Shown here one piece after another: positions 39,550 through 49,923 of a stretch of 64,000 bases of DNA (positions are counted from its first letter, which is position 1; each line of letters opens with the position of its first letter). The notes under the pieces were generated by a model. The model ran no database searches and was not told the DNA's origin. It saw nothing but the letters and a program-made list of their open reading frames with translations. The DNA is from Prorocentrum cordatum (taxonomy: Eukaryota; Sar; Dinophyceae; Prorocentrales; Prorocentraceae). The stretch is taken from contig CAUYUJ010017904.1 in assembly GCA_963575745.1 (NCBI GenBank), forward strand, positions 677,961-741,960. The letters run 5' to 3'. Made by a program: the position numbers and the translations under genes.

Positions 39550-40360
39550 GCTCTGATTCGGGAGTAATTCTCATAATTCGCATCATCCCAGAATTCTCAT
39601 TATGCCCACAATTCCCATAACTGTCATGCTTCTCAGAATTGTCATAATTCTCATACTTGTCACAATTTTCACACTTTTCATAATTCTCCTGATTCTTTTG
39701 ATTCTCCTGATTCTCATGTTACTTCTCATACTTTGCATGACTCCAATAATTCTCGAACTTCTCACAATGCCCATCATCCTTATAACTCTCATGATCCTCG
39801 CAATTCCATTATATCCTATATTTCTTCATTCGCATAAATTTCATATTTCTTTTAATTCGCATCAGCTTCATAATTCGAATGACTCACACAATCTTCAAAA
39901 TTCACAGAATTGTCATAGTTCGCCTAATTCTCATAGTTCGCATCATTCGCACAATTACCACTCATAAATCTCACCCTTCTTCTAAATGTCATACTTCTCA
40001 TAATTAGTTTACTCTTCACAATTCTTGGATCAAGTCTTATAAATCTGCTATTTCTCATATTTCGGCTAATTTACATTAGTTGCATTATTCTCATCATTTT
40101 CATGATTCCCATACTTCCCACCATGATTTTCTTACGTTTCATAATTATGATAGCTCCTCTAACCTTGACAATTCCCATAATTGCCACGTCGCCTATAATT
40201 ATCATAATTCTCCTGATTCTTATATATTCAAAAAGTCAAATCATTCTCACAATTTTCACAATCCTTACATCGCATGATTGACATTCTTCTCATACTTCTC
40301 ATGATTTCCCAAATTCTCATAATTTTTGCAATTCTCATGTCTCACAGGCGGCAGCAGTTC
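39550..40360 (+). repeat. TCATAATTCT minisatellite, second block
   Basis: About 800 bp of TCATAATTCTCATACTTGTC-type units. Frames give His/Asn/Ser-rich or Ile/Met-rich peptides that simply reflect the unit. Confidence 0.9.
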
Positions 40361-40605
40361 TCATGATTCTCAGGGGTGGCTCCCATGACAATTGGAGCTC
40401 GAGCGCGCTTCCCAGGCGCGGCTACTGAGCGGTGTGGGCGAGTGCCGCCCGAGCTTGCACCTTACCCGTCGCCGGGGCGTGCAGCCGAGCGCACTGGAAG
40501 AACACAGCATCACCATCGGCAGCCCAGGCTCCAGGCGACGCGCAGTCCCGCGGCCCGGCGAGCGTCTGGGCGCCGCACCGCGCGTTCCGGCCGCCACTTA
40601 CCGTT

Positions 40606-40683
40606 CTCCTCCTCCTCCTCCTCCTCCTCCTCCTCCTCCTCCTCCTCCTCCTCCTCCTCCTCCTCCTCCTCCTCCTCCTCCTC

Positions 40684-40717
<34 letters not shown>

Positions 40718-40722
40718 TCCTC
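40606..40722 (+). repeat. CCT array
   Basis: Thirty or more perfect CCT units followed by a C run. No interruptions, so probably recently expanded. Confidence 0.95.
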
Positions 40723-40774
40723 TGAGACGGTAATAATCGGAAGTCGCCGCTCGTCTGGAACAGAACGTGCATCG

Positions 40775-40895
40775 GCGATTAACGCCCAATAGTGCGCAAA
40801 AGCTCCAAATAGACCCGAATATCGTTCAGTAGTGCGCAACAGCGCCCAATGAGCGCCGAATAGCGCCAGCTAGCACCAGATGGCGCCATCTGGGA
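40775..40895 (+). repeat. AGCGCCNAAT minisatellite
   Basis: Ten-base units such as AGTGCGCAACAGCGCCCAAT, GAGCGCCGAATAGCGCC and AGCTAGCACCAGATGGCGCC. Confidence 0.75.
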
Positions 40896-41239
40896 GAGAT
40901 GCGGTACGTCCGCGTTGCGCGCTATTGGACGCGCCAGTGGGCGCCATGGGTACGACCAAAAGCCTCCGTGATTTGCTGTTCTTCTTTTACATTATCCTTG
41001 CTGCTCTTCCTCCCTCGTTGTCGTCCTCGGCGGGAGCGCGAACGGGTGGATGAGGAGGAAAAGGGGGGGCCTTTGTCGGCGCCTGCTTCAGAGAGGACCT
41101 GCAGAGTGGCTGGGACTTCGCGCGGTACCACGTGCTGATCCCAACGCTCTGGCTCGGGGAAGCGTATTGGAGCCTGCCGACGTCTTTGCAAGAGTTGCCA
41201 AAGTTTCATCGTCCTTTCGTTTTCGCACGTCATGGGTGT

Positions 41240-41303
41240 GTACTCTCTCCCTCTCTCTTTCTCTTTCCTCTTTGTTTGTTCTCTCTCTCTCTCTTGCTCT
41301 CTG

Positions 41304-41334
<31 letters not shown>

Positions 41335-41450
41335 GATTATCTTGCGCTCCCTCTTCCCTATTCATCTCTCTTTCTTCGCTATTCCTTTCGCGATCCCCCT
41401 GTCTGTATGCCTCGTTCTCTCTCTCTCTCTCTCTATCTTTTTGTCTATCT
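41240..41450 (+). repeat. TC-rich microsatellite
   Basis: TCTCTCTC runs interrupted by TTTCTC and CTTGCTCTCTG. Positions 40896-41239 hold no recognised feature. Confidence 0.85.
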
Positions 41451-42284
41451 CGAGCTCCCACTTTCGCTGTATGGTGTCTGCATGCGTAGCTCCACATATA
41501 CATCTATATATGGTTTTAATGCTCATAGATATATACCCATTTCTCTGACGTTTTTATCTGTTGTTGTCTTTCGATGCCTTAACGTCCTATCGTCCTCGTC
41601 CTAACGTCCCTAACGTCCTCGTCCGCGCGCACGTCCCGACCTCGTTCTCCCCCTCCCCCCCCACCCTTGATCCCCGTTCCTCTCATCTGCCCCCCTCTGT
41701 TCCTCTACCCTGCGCACCCCTGTTCCCCTCTTCTGCCCCCGCCCCCTTTCCCCCCTTTACCCCACCCCCTCCCCCCTTAATTCAAATCCACTGCACTTTC
41801 TCCTTGTCAGTATGCCCCCCTGCCAGCATGCGGGCGACCGCTCGCCAGGGGCAGGCCACTAGTGGCAGAAGCCATCGCAGGTGATGGATATCGCGCCTAG
41901 CCGCCAGGCGATGGATATCTAGGAGCATTTCGGATTCAACATCCAAAATGCTCCTCGTTGCTTGCTCCTTGCTTCGCAGGTTCGTCCTCACCCCGCGAGA
42001 CAAGAGACGCGCGAAGCCGAACGGGCCCTGGGATTGGACGTCCGAGCGATGGCAAGAGAAGCGGGACCGCCACGACCTCCAGGGCTGCCACTTCCCGCGA
42101 GGAGGAGGCCGGGAATGCTTCCCGGGGCCCGGGGACAGCGGACACCACGAGCGGGCCACACCATTCAAAGGGCTCCCCTTGGCTCCTCGCGGTGGCGGTG
42201 GGGGTGCCCTTTTTTTCCGCTGCTTCCACAGAGGGGGGGGGAGGGCCCAGGCCACCCGAGCGGGGCCACAGTAAGGTTGGCCGG
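41451..42284 (+). other. Spacer, C-rich then GC-rich
   Basis: A small hairpin GGAGCATTTCGGATTCAACA with ATCCAAAATGCTCC lies at 41921-41954. GGACGTCCGAGCGATGGCAA at 42037 matches the right end and flank of family W, without the left end. Confidence 0.45.
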
Positions 42285-42372
42285 TGGATCGGGCCGCATC
42301 GCCGACGCATCGTCGGTGCGGCTCGATGTGCACCCCGAGCTGCTTCATGGGCGTCATGCGGGGCGTGGCCCC
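42285..42372 (+). mobile_element. Family L, partial copy
   Basis: GATCGGGCCGCATCGCCGAC, then CGGTGCGGCTCGATGTGCA, corresponds to the left half of family L (compare 50245 and 61462). No right end. Confidence 0.55.
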
Positions 42373-42762
42373 CGCCGACAGCCGCACATCGACCCCCGTC
42401 GCGGGCAGCCAAGCGCGCGCCGAAGGCGCTCCGACTCCCGCCGCGGCGCGACGACGTGGTGAGGTCGACCCCCGTCGGGGGGTTCCCCGCCCCCCCACGC
42501 TCGTTGCAAAACCCAGAGAATCCCGAGTTGCTCCATGCTGGCGCTGCGCGTGGTGTCGCGTTGCCCTGCTCCCGCGAGGAGCTGCATCGGGGAGAAGGTG
42601 GACGGGCTCCGCCGGTGCACGCGCGGGCTGCTGTTGCCCTTCCTCTGCGCAGGAGGGGCGCGGCGCGGGGGAGGGCGGCGCCGCGGGGGCATCGGGCAGA
42701 CCGGCAGACCAGGGTCGCGCGGCCACGCCGTCCGAGGACGAGGGAAGAGGCAGGAGGATGTG

Positions 42763-42974
42763 TCAAGCAGTGGTGAAGCGTCCTGGCTCGCCTATAGCCC
42801 TACCGAACATTGTTCTAAGAACCTTTTGTGGAACATTTCTGTCTGGGACTGTCTTGTTTTGACACATCGGGTTTGTGCTCTAAGAACATAGTTTCTGTTT
42901 TTAGAACATTTTCGGGTTCTAAGAACATGTCGTGGCATGACTCTAGGAATGCCGGGACGGTCGGTCCCTGCTCA
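42763..42974 (+). mobile_element. TIR family J, copy 2
   Basis: TCAAGCAGTGGTGAAGCGTC plus CTGGC at the left, GCCGGGACGGTCGGTCCC plus TGCTCA at the right. The interior is rich in TTCTAAGAAC (four occurrences) and has CTGGGACTGTCTTGTTTTGA. Confidence 0.85.
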
Positions 42975-43149
42975 AATTTGGAGGGAGGAGGATGAGCAGG
43001 GAGGGCCAGTGCATGAGACTCGTCAGCGATGCTGCAGTAAGCCCTCGCTCCAAGTTCCCTCTTCACAGGTCCTTGCAAGGAGTTGTTTTCATCGGGGAGG
43101 GTGCCCCATTGGAAGACAACCGTCCGACAGTCTTGACCAATACTTACTA

Positions 43150-43272
43150 TTCTTGGGACTCCAACGCTGCGAATCCACGCGACTGCTGCGTCCTGACGAC
43201 TTCGAAGCGTGCCAGAACACAGTTCTTGGGACACCAACGCTGGAAATCGACGGTTCTTGTTGCGCTCTGACA
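43150..43272 (+). repeat. Two tandem copies of a 72-bp unit
   Basis: TTCTTGGGACTCCAACGCTG with TGCTGCGTCCTGAC and TTCTTGGGACACCAACGCTG with TGTTGCGCTCTGAC, about 72 bp apart. Positions 42975-43149 show no recognised feature. Confidence 0.65.
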
Positions 43273-43354
43273 CTCCTTCCTGCATCTTGCCGAAACAACA
43301 TTTCGGATAACCTCAACCGCATGACTCCGTGAAAATGTTGTACAGTGTTCATAC

Positions 43355-43575
43355 GGCAGTGTGCCACGCTGAGGCGGGAGTTTCATTTTAAACAGGGACC
43401 GACCTCCATCGACGAACACCATGCGGACATGTCAGAATAATGTACGCGGCGCTCAGGCGAGAGCCTCGTTTTGAAAATTGCCAGCTCTCTATCCGTGAAG
43501 CTCTTGCAACTTCTGCCAATGTCGAAAGCGAATGTGGACTGCGCTGAGGCGAAATGCACATTTTGGAAGCGGCCG
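43355..43575 (+). repeat. Three tandem copies of an 87-bp unit
   Basis: CACGCTGAGGCGGGAGTTTC, CGCGGCGCTCAGGCGAGAGC and ACTGCGCTGAGGCGAAATGC lie about 87 bp apart, each followed by an ATTTT-rich word. As 87 is a multiple of three, a degenerate coding repeat cannot be excluded. The frames on the minus strand have no family signature. Positions 43576-44079 hold no recognised feature. Confidence 0.55.
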
Positions 43576-44079
43576 GAGGAGTTGTGAATAAGGGAAAGAG
43601 ATGGAAGAGGAGGAACAGCTGCCTGCCGCCGCCGCCTAGAAATTGAAGAGGAGGGAAGAGAAGGAGTAGGAGGGAGTAGGAGGAGGAGATGGAGGAGAGA
43701 GGACGAGGGAGGGTTGGCGAACGTCGAGCTAAGCGTCTCGATGTTGTCGCAAACAGTTGGAATCCACTGCTCCTCATTTGTGAGGCAGTTGTTTTGAAGG
43801 GGGTGCCGAGGGTACGGTTTCATAAAGTGTGGAGGAAGTCGTGAATTCAGCAGGGCTCGGGAAGGAAATGCCTCGAAGAAAACGCTCCCACCCGAATCGC
43901 AAGCAGTTGGTACATACGCGGGCCGCTGACATCTTGCTGTCCGCCATCCTCTTACCATATGTTGCTTTCAGTTTTTTTTGTTCTACGCCTAGATGAGGTC
44001 GAAGGGGGTCACGGTTCCAGCGGGGGAGCGCCCCTTCCCTCCTCCCTCTTATTCCTCGCTCCTCTTTTTTTACGTCCCT

Positions 44080-44245
44080 CAGGAAGAGGAAAAAACACAC
44101 AGACACAATTAATCGTCGACTCCCAGGAAAATATTGGAAAATATGGGAAGTGGGGGGGAAGACAAAAACCCAGAAGATATAGGAAAATATGTAGAATATT
44201 TTTCTTTGTGTGTATTTATGTGTGTGTCCTGGGGCCCCTTTAAGT
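44080..44245 (+). mobile_element. Family B, copy 4
   Basis: CAGGAAGAGGAAAAAACACA, CAATTAATCGTCGACTCCCA, GGAAAATATGGGAAGTGGGG, TTGTGTGTATTTATGTGTGT and GGGGCCCCTTTAAGT. Confidence 0.85.
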
Positions 44246-44579
44246 CCCTGCTCAACCATCCGTCGGCCCACCTTGTCCCCCCTTCCCTTGCTCCAAGAAA
44301 AGGCAGGTGATGGGGCCGCGCGCCAGCATTCGCCTTATGCCGTCCGTTCGATACCTGAGCACAGCAAGCCAGCCAAGTGGAGGGCGTGGCCATGGCGAAC
44401 GTCCGGGCCGCACTCCAAGCGCGGGCGGCGCCGGCCGCCAATGCAGTCGTGGAGCTAAGATGTGAAGCGTGTGGTGCTTGCGGCAAGGCCCGCCACCGTG
44501 CCAATGCAGCGGGCTGTTTACGTTGCATCTTCGGGGGACCTCGCCTGTCCCCAAAATTGGTGTCTTTTCTTGTGTCCGA

Positions 44580-44700
44580 CGCATGCTTGACGCGGACTCG
44601 ACGCGGACTTGGCATGGATTCGACCCGGATTCGACACGGATTGAACACGGATCCGACGAGTCCGACATGGATTCGACACGGATTCGACGCGGATAGGACA
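44580..44700 (+). repeat. ACGCGGATTCG minisatellite
   Basis: Units such as GACGCGGACTCGACGCGGAC, ATGGATTCGACCCGGATTCG and ACACGGATTCGACGCGGATA. Positions 44246-44579 show no recognised feature. Confidence 0.8.
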
Positions 44701-45044
44701 GCGACGGGACAGACAAGGTCCCCCAAGGATGCAACATAAGGTTGTACGGCGACGTTTCGAGCTTTGTGTGCTCGGCCGTCCGTGACATGTGACATCTGTC
44801 TTGTTGTCGGAGTGGTGTCGGGCATTTCTGGGGTGGTCCTTCGGGGCCCTCGTGGGACGTCTTGGGGCCGTTGGGGGCAGCATGAGCGCCGCGTTCCGCG
44901 GTGGCCGCCTTATGCCCGGGATGCGTGCGTTTGCAGTCCTTGGGGGACGCCCTGGGCCAGGGAAGTGTGTCTTCGCGCTCCCCCCCAACTGGGGACGTCG
45001 ACGTCGGTTCTGGTTTGTCGACGTAGGGGTGCCTTCCAGGTGGC

Positions 45045-45350
45045 GAGCTTCTGTTTTCTCGAGATACACAGGTCAGAGTGTGATCTGTGTGCGCAGCTCG
45101 TGTCTTCAAAATTGTATTCGCGCGTCTGGTTCCACCGTTTACGGGGGGGCGCTGCGCGGTCTGTCTACACAGATCGTGCTTCTATCTGTGTATTTGGAGC
45201 GTGCTTCTGTCGAACGGCGGTGATTGGGCGGGGACTTTCGCGTTTCTCTTGGCCCTTTCACGGGGGGGGCATTGCACACGGGCGAAATACACAAGTCGCG
45301 TGTCCAATTGTGAACGTGCTGCGCGTTGTATACTCGATGGAGCAGTCACT
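45045..45350 (+). repeat. Three diverged 100-120 bp tandem units
   Basis: ATACACAGGTCAG (45064), CTACACAGATCGTG (45167) and ATACACAAGTCGCG (45286) each start a segment containing CTGTGTG or GTGAAC and a later TTTACGGGGGGGCG, TTTCACGGGGGGGGC or related block. Old and weak. Positions 44701-45044 and 45351-45782 show no other recognised feature. Confidence 0.45.
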
Positions 45351-45782
45351 GGGTGGTTCCGCGAATCTCCCGTCTGGTCACAGAGGGGGCCGTAGTTTGG
45401 CAGGGCGACAGGCGCGGGCGTTTAGAGGATGATGCGCTAGGGGAGGGCAACGGTGCGAGAGAAGGGGCTCTGACGGGGCTTTGGGATGAAAGGGGGAGCA
45501 AGAGAAGGGATGGCATGGGCCCAGGAGGACCTGCAGCACCGGTGTCAGCATCACGAGCACAGGGGGAAGCGGCGGGGGGGGGCAGCACAAACGAGGGGGG
45601 GCGTATCTCGCATGGCCGTAGGGGGAAGGGGGGGGATGCCGAGGGCCCGGACAAGAAAAGGTGGGCTTCGTCGGGCGGATGAGGGCGAGGAGGGGCACCG
45701 TGCACGGGCAGAGAGGGGTATGAAAAGGACGAGGAGGAGGGGCATGATGAGGGCATGCATGGGATCGGATGGCCATGAGTCA

Positions 45783-45962
45783 AGGGCAGAAAAAACGCCC
45801 CTGCCCTGGTTTACGAGGCGCCGTGCGCTGAAATTTCCTGTGGGCTGACAGGGTAAACCCTGCGCCGTGTGCTGCGTCCTGGCGGCTCCATGCCTTGGGG
45901 GTTCCCAGGAGGTGTACAGACCGCGCACTTGTAATCCAGGGTAGGGTCGTTTTCTCATCCCT
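45783..45962 (+). mobile_element. TIR element AA
   Basis: GGGCAGAAAAAACGCCCCTG plus CCCTGGTTTAC at the left and GTAATCCAGGGTAGGGTCG plus TTTTCTCATCCC at the right are inverted copies over about 30 bp. TCAA occurs at both edges. No second copy found in the window. Confidence 0.7.
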
Positions 45963-46850
45963 CAAATGAGGAGGATCGGGCGAAGGGGGAAGGGTGTGGG
46001 GAGGAGCACGGGATTGGCGCATGGGAGCGAGGCGGGCGCAAACGAGTGCTCGTCTGGGCGGTCTTTGGCGCGCCCGTGCAACACCTTAGGACAGAAGCGA
46101 CGGGCCCAAAATGACGTTATCACGGTCGTCGTGCGCAGCGTACGTTCAGGCGAAACATTCGAGACCACGACGTTCCTAAGCATGCGTCGTGTTGCCCGAA
46201 TGGGTGGATTCGGTGTTTCAACGTTTGCTTCACGACCCCTGTATCGTAACAAACCAACGTTGAACTCCAAGCGAGCAAACGGGCGTAGTGGCGCGAGTAC
46301 CACTTCCGCCACCGCCGCCCCAGACCTGAGAGGGAACGGGGGACGGGGGACGGCGAGGAAGGATGGACGTGGAGAAGGAACGAGCGAGGATGAGCGGGAT
46401 GGAGGTGGGCATTGTGCCTGGCGCGACGCATGGACGATACAGTTCCGGGTTTCTTGCAGGGCGACATTCAAAAAGGGCGAGGGAACGCGATTGCCTTTTC
46501 CAGACATTTTTCGGCGCGCCCTGGCCAACCTACGGTGGAATTGTTTGTGCATCGTTCGGACGTGCGCGTTTGCTCGCAAACGAGGACCTCAACAGCACCC
46601 CCGCGCGGACCTTAGCGTGTCTCAACACCCCACGCTTGGGGCGCGGCGGCGCTGGGGTGCAAAGCCTTCCCCTGGCTATTCGGGTGCTTGTTGTGGCAAG
46701 CTCTGTAGTTATGTTAGCTTTGAGCTTTGATGTAGACAACGGCGATGTGGGTTTCGGTGCTGTAGGTGGGGGTGGCTCGTGGCCAACCCAGTTGTAAGAA
46801 AGGCTTGTGCGCGTTTTCCTCCAATTAGTTTTGAGCGAGTCCGGCGTCGC
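45963..46850 (+). other. Spacer
   Basis: Balanced GC-rich sequence without repeats. Several 100-250 residue frames overlap on both strands with no domain-like pattern. CATCGTTCGGACGTGCGC at 46550 resembles one end of family W. Confidence 0.35.
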
Positions 46851-46859
46851 AAACAACAT

Positions 46860-47160
46860 ATTACCAACATCGACGTTGACCAACATCGCTGTTGACCAAC
46901 ATCGGTGAGGCTCGGGGGTCCCGTGGAGTCGAGCCCAGGGCTGTCTGAGCGCTGCCCGAACCAATAGATCCGACGTCGTTTTTTTGTCCACGCAGGGTCC
47001 GTGGAAGTTTCGACCCATTCCCGGGACCGGATTCCCATCGTGAGTCGACTCGGGATGAAAACGATTGTTTTCTGACGGTCCTCGGCTCGCCCCGGGACCG
47101 TCAGCAGACGATCGGTTTCTGACTGTCCCTGGGACCGGCGAGGGCCCCAAGAGGCCGAAG
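46860..47160 (+). repeat. ACCAACATCG repeats followed by family N-like fragments
   Basis: ACCAACATCG occurs three or four times at 46862-46908. From 47000, GGGATGAAAACGATTG, CTGACGGTCCTCGG, GGGACCGTCAGCAGACGATC and GACTGTCCCTGGGACC resemble the interior of family N (59930-59990) in both orientations. Confidence 0.55.
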
Positions 47161-47299
47161 GCGGTGAGCAACCTCCGCTCTGATGTTTCGAATGCGCTGG
47201 ATCTCTGGGGAGCCTCACCACCGCGAGGTCCGACGCAGCGAACAAAGCTTCAACATCTTGCAAAACTCCCGCCCAGGACCCGCCACCCCATCTCTTCGA

Positions 47300-47535
47300 G
47301 CCTGATCGATTGTCGGCGACTGCAAAGGGTGTGGTTACGCCGGGGTGTGGTTTGCGATCGGCGCCTATGGGGCCTGGGGTGCCACGACGCTGTCCTCCTC
47401 GGGCCTCTTCGGGGTGCGGCGGAGAGCTCCGTCGAGGTCCCCGCCCGCCCCCCAGGGTGCCCCCCAGGGTGCTGATTGCAAACCGCACCCCTTGCAAACC
47501 ACACCCTTCGGAGTCGCCGAGATTGATAGGGGCTC
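47300..47535 (+). mobile_element. TIR family I
   Basis: The left arm CTGATCGATTGTCGGCGAC, GGGTGTGGTTACGCCGGGG and TGTGGTTTGCGATCGGC is mirrored by the right arm TGATTGCAAACCGCACCCC, TTGCAAACCACACCC and GTCGCCGAGATTGATAGG. Arms are about 60 bp with a 105-bp GC-rich centre. A single arm is also present at 29445-29510. Confidence 0.8.
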
Positions 47536-47719
47536 CGAGGCCCGAACCACAGGCGAGGACGCCCGGCTCGCAGCAAAATCAAGCGCCCAGGTTGCAGGGG
47601 ATGCCTTACACACAGGATTCGTCAAAGGTAATTGCCGGTTGTTGTTTTCGGCGCTCGTGCGGTCGGCGCTCCTTCCATGCTCGCATGGGGCGTTTGGCCC
47701 AGGCGCAGGGGTGCTTAAA

Positions 47720-47875
47720 ACGACGCGAAGATCGGGACAAAATCGGATCGGGATAACTAGAAATCTCTGAGAATCGGCGGGTTTGGAGGATGTATTGGGC
47801 GCCGCGGCCGCTCCAGAGCGTTCCGGAACGCTCTGAGAGCGCTCCGGAACGCTCTGGAGCGATTTTTCTCGATCC
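47720..47875 (-). mobile_element. Family K, reverse-oriented copy
   Basis: Read on the minus strand: GCTCCAGAGCGTTCCGGAGC, GCTCTCAGAGCGTTCCGG, GGCCGCGGCGCCCAATAC, then ATCCTCC and ATTCTCAGAGATTTC and CCGATTTTGTCCCGATCTTC. The order matches copies at 16265 and 63004. Confidence 0.75.
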
Positions 47876-48371
47876 TAGCCTTGTTTTAGTGCTCGAAATC
47901 TTTCAGTGGCTTCGCAACATTGAAGGATGGGTTTTCTCAGAGGTGCCCGCACAACGGCCTTCCAACGAATTTTTGACGAGGCTTGCAGGTCGGCGGCAGG
48001 CGAGGGGGGGAGGTGAGGAGGGGCGGGCCTTCCCAGAAGGCTCGGAAGTCTCCCCTGGACGTCTGAGAAGTTTTCGAGTCCTTCCCCGCAGACAAACCAA
48101 AAAAACCCTTTTCGGAAGGGGCGAGGGAGCTTCGGAGGAGTCCCGCCGCTTTCCGAGAAGGCCTTCTCCTTCGCACTTCTCCTTCTCACTCTCCTCCCCC
48201 CGGCACGCTGCCGAAAAGAGAAGAGGAACGAACGGCATGCACATGTCTGTCTGCTATGTGGCAGCTGCGGCGGACCCCGTCTGCCCCGTTGCCTCACGGT
48301 CCGCGCCGACGCCGTGTCGAACCCACGTCGGCCTCGTCCAGCCTGCGCCGAGGGGGTGGGCGGAGCCCCCA

Positions 48372-48572
48372 CTCAGCCACGCGGAGAGGGGGGCAGGGGG
48401 AGGGGGGAGGGCTTCTTAAAAGCACCCCTGCTTCTCAGAAGGCGCGGGCCTCCTATATACATATATATATATATATATATATGCAGATGTGAGGCCGGCG
48501 CCTTCTGAGGAGCGGCCTCCTTCTAAGAAGCCCTCCCCCCTCCCCCTGCCCCCGTCTGCGTGTGGCCAACCC
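48372..48572 (+). mobile_element. Foldback family E, copy 3, with TA-repeat loop
   Basis: Arms: CAGCCACGCGGAGAGGGGGG, CAGGGGGAGGGGGGAGGGC, TTCTTAAAAGCACCCCTGC and TTCTCAGAAGGCGCGGGCC, returned by GGCCGGCGCCTTCTGAGG, AGCGGCCTCCTTCTAAGAAG, CCCTCCCCCCTCCCCCTG and CCCCCGTCTGCGTGTGGCC. The loop holds about 28 bp of TA repeats (48455-48482), absent from other copies. Positions 47876-48371 show no recognised feature. Confidence 0.85.
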
Positions 48573-48728
48573 ACCCCGACACGTCGAGGAGGGAATATGG
48601 TTCGTTTTCGGTTCTCGAGGGGGCGCCGCGGCCGTCGTTTTCCAGGCCTGCGCCCGCCATGGTTGGGGCCCGATGTTGATTTTTCACTGAACCACGTTTT
48701 ACTGAAGGGGATTTCTGTGCATCCCCGA
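48566..48728 (+). mobile_element. TIR family R, copy 3
   Basis: ACCCACCCCGACACGTCG, GTTCGTTTTCGGTTCTCGAG, GCCGCGGCCGTCGTTTTCC, CGTTTTACTGAAGGGG and TCTGTGCATCCCC are colinear with 55190-55356. The left end is merged with the right end of the adjoining E element. Confidence 0.75.
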
Positions 48729-49021
48729 GTCCCAGCATGTCATTGAGGATAAAAGGACCCCTAAGCCAACAAAAACACGATGGGGCCGTGTCCTCACTGA
48801 GGCCCCCGTGCTCGCATCATGGACGATAGTTCTGGGCGGTTTGGTTCGAGGTGCACCTGCAGAAAAGACGCCCTATTCCCAGTACTCCTGGCCCTCCTAA
48901 CTCGGGTCCCCTCCAAGAGTATCAGGGCCAGCAGGAAGGGCGCGCAGGTTCGAGGTGCTGGGTTCGGAGAGGTCTCTGGCAGGCAGGGCCGGCCCGGGCC
49001 CCCGAGTCCCGCTCGCCTCAT

Positions 49022-49207
49022 GTGCAGCGGGGGCCCATGCCGAGAGACACCCTGCTTGCCTCCAGGGTGCCCTGGGTTCCTTGGGTTTCGACGGTTTTGC
49101 TATGGAAGGCGGGACGCACCCACACCTAATATCCATGGACGTCCTGGTGTCTCAGGGTTGGGTTTTCTGTGGAAGGGTTCTTCTGGACTGGCCTCCGCTG
49201 TATCCAG
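49022..49207 (+). repeat. Dispersed repeat DD, copy 1
   Basis: GCCTCCAGGGTGCCCTGGGT, TATGGAAGGCGGGACG, CATGGACGTCCTGGTGTCTC, AGGGTTGGGTTTTCTGTGGA and GGACTGGCCTCCGCTGTA match 61283-61461 along 165 bp. One frame on each strand is conserved about equally, so coding cannot be judged. Positions 48729-49021 show no recognised feature. Confidence 0.75.
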
Positions 49208-49295
49208 GGACGGGATGCTGACCGGTACTTCCCCCGCGGAGATGGGACGCTCGGCGGGAGAGCGTGTGCAAAGCCAGCGGCGAGGTGAAGCTGGG

Positions 49296-49420
49296 GGGGG
49301 CTCTCGGACGGGGCTGGGACGAGGAGGGATCCGTCCCAGAGCGCTCCGGCACGCTCTCGGAGCGTTCCGGAGCGCTCCGAGAAGGCCGCTGCGCCCGAGA
49401 GACCTGACCTCTGGAGCTGG
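49296..49420 (+). mobile_element. Family K, copy 2 (3' truncated)
   Basis: CTCGGACGGGGCTGGGACGA, GGATCCGTCCCAGAGCG, TCTCGGAGCGTTCCGG and AAGGCCGCTGCGCCCGAGAG. The same upstream words precede the copy at 63004. Confidence 0.75.
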
Positions 49421-49469
49421 CCGGCTCCCCCTTCTCCTCCCCCTTCTCCTCCTCCCCCTCCTCCTGACG

Positions 49470-49618
49470 TTACGTCGGGCCTGTCCCTCTACAGGAGGAA
49501 TATTCAAAAATTGTGAAACAATAGTTAGGGGATTGTCATTCTTGGTGTTCAGGGCATGTTTTGCCAATTTTTTATGGTTCGTCCGAAATCCCCCTGTAGG
49601 GGGACAGGCCCGACTTGA
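49470..49618 (+). mobile_element. MITE family A, copy 5 (well preserved)
   Basis: TTACGTCGGGCCTGTCCCTC plus TACAGGAGGAA at the left. CCCCCTGTAGGGGGACAGGC plus CCGACTTGA at the right. An AT-rich centre with AGGGCATGTTTTGCC. The flanking octamers TCCTGACG and GCCTGGCG agree at six of eight positions. Confidence 0.9.
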
Positions 49619-49796
49619 GCCTGGCGTCGTCTCAACTGTTCGAGGTGCTGGGTTCGGGCTGGCGTCTTCTGCTGCTCTTCGCGCGGCGCCCCCGGGCCGT
49701 TCTCTCTCGGGCCGCGGGGCCGTCGGAGATATAATTACGGAGCCAGGGTGGAGAACTAACTGCACCCGAGGGGCCCCGGGAAGGGGTCGGGGGACG

Positions 49797-49862
49797 GCTT
49801 TTGAGCGGACTTGGCGTCCCCAGGCCTCCTTTTGAGCGGACTTGGCGTCCCCAGGCCTCCGA
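49797..49862 (+). repeat. 33-bp tandem duplication
   Basis: TTTTGAGCGGACTTGGCGTC plus CCCAGGCCTCC occurs twice in direct succession. A third partial copy (TTGGCGTCCCCAGGCCTCC) lies at 50104-50122, on the far side of the E element. Confidence 0.9.
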
Positions 49863-49923
49863 TAGGGGGCCACATGCCAAGCCTACCCCTACCCCCACAC
49901 GATTTCTGAGGGGGAGGGTTCGC

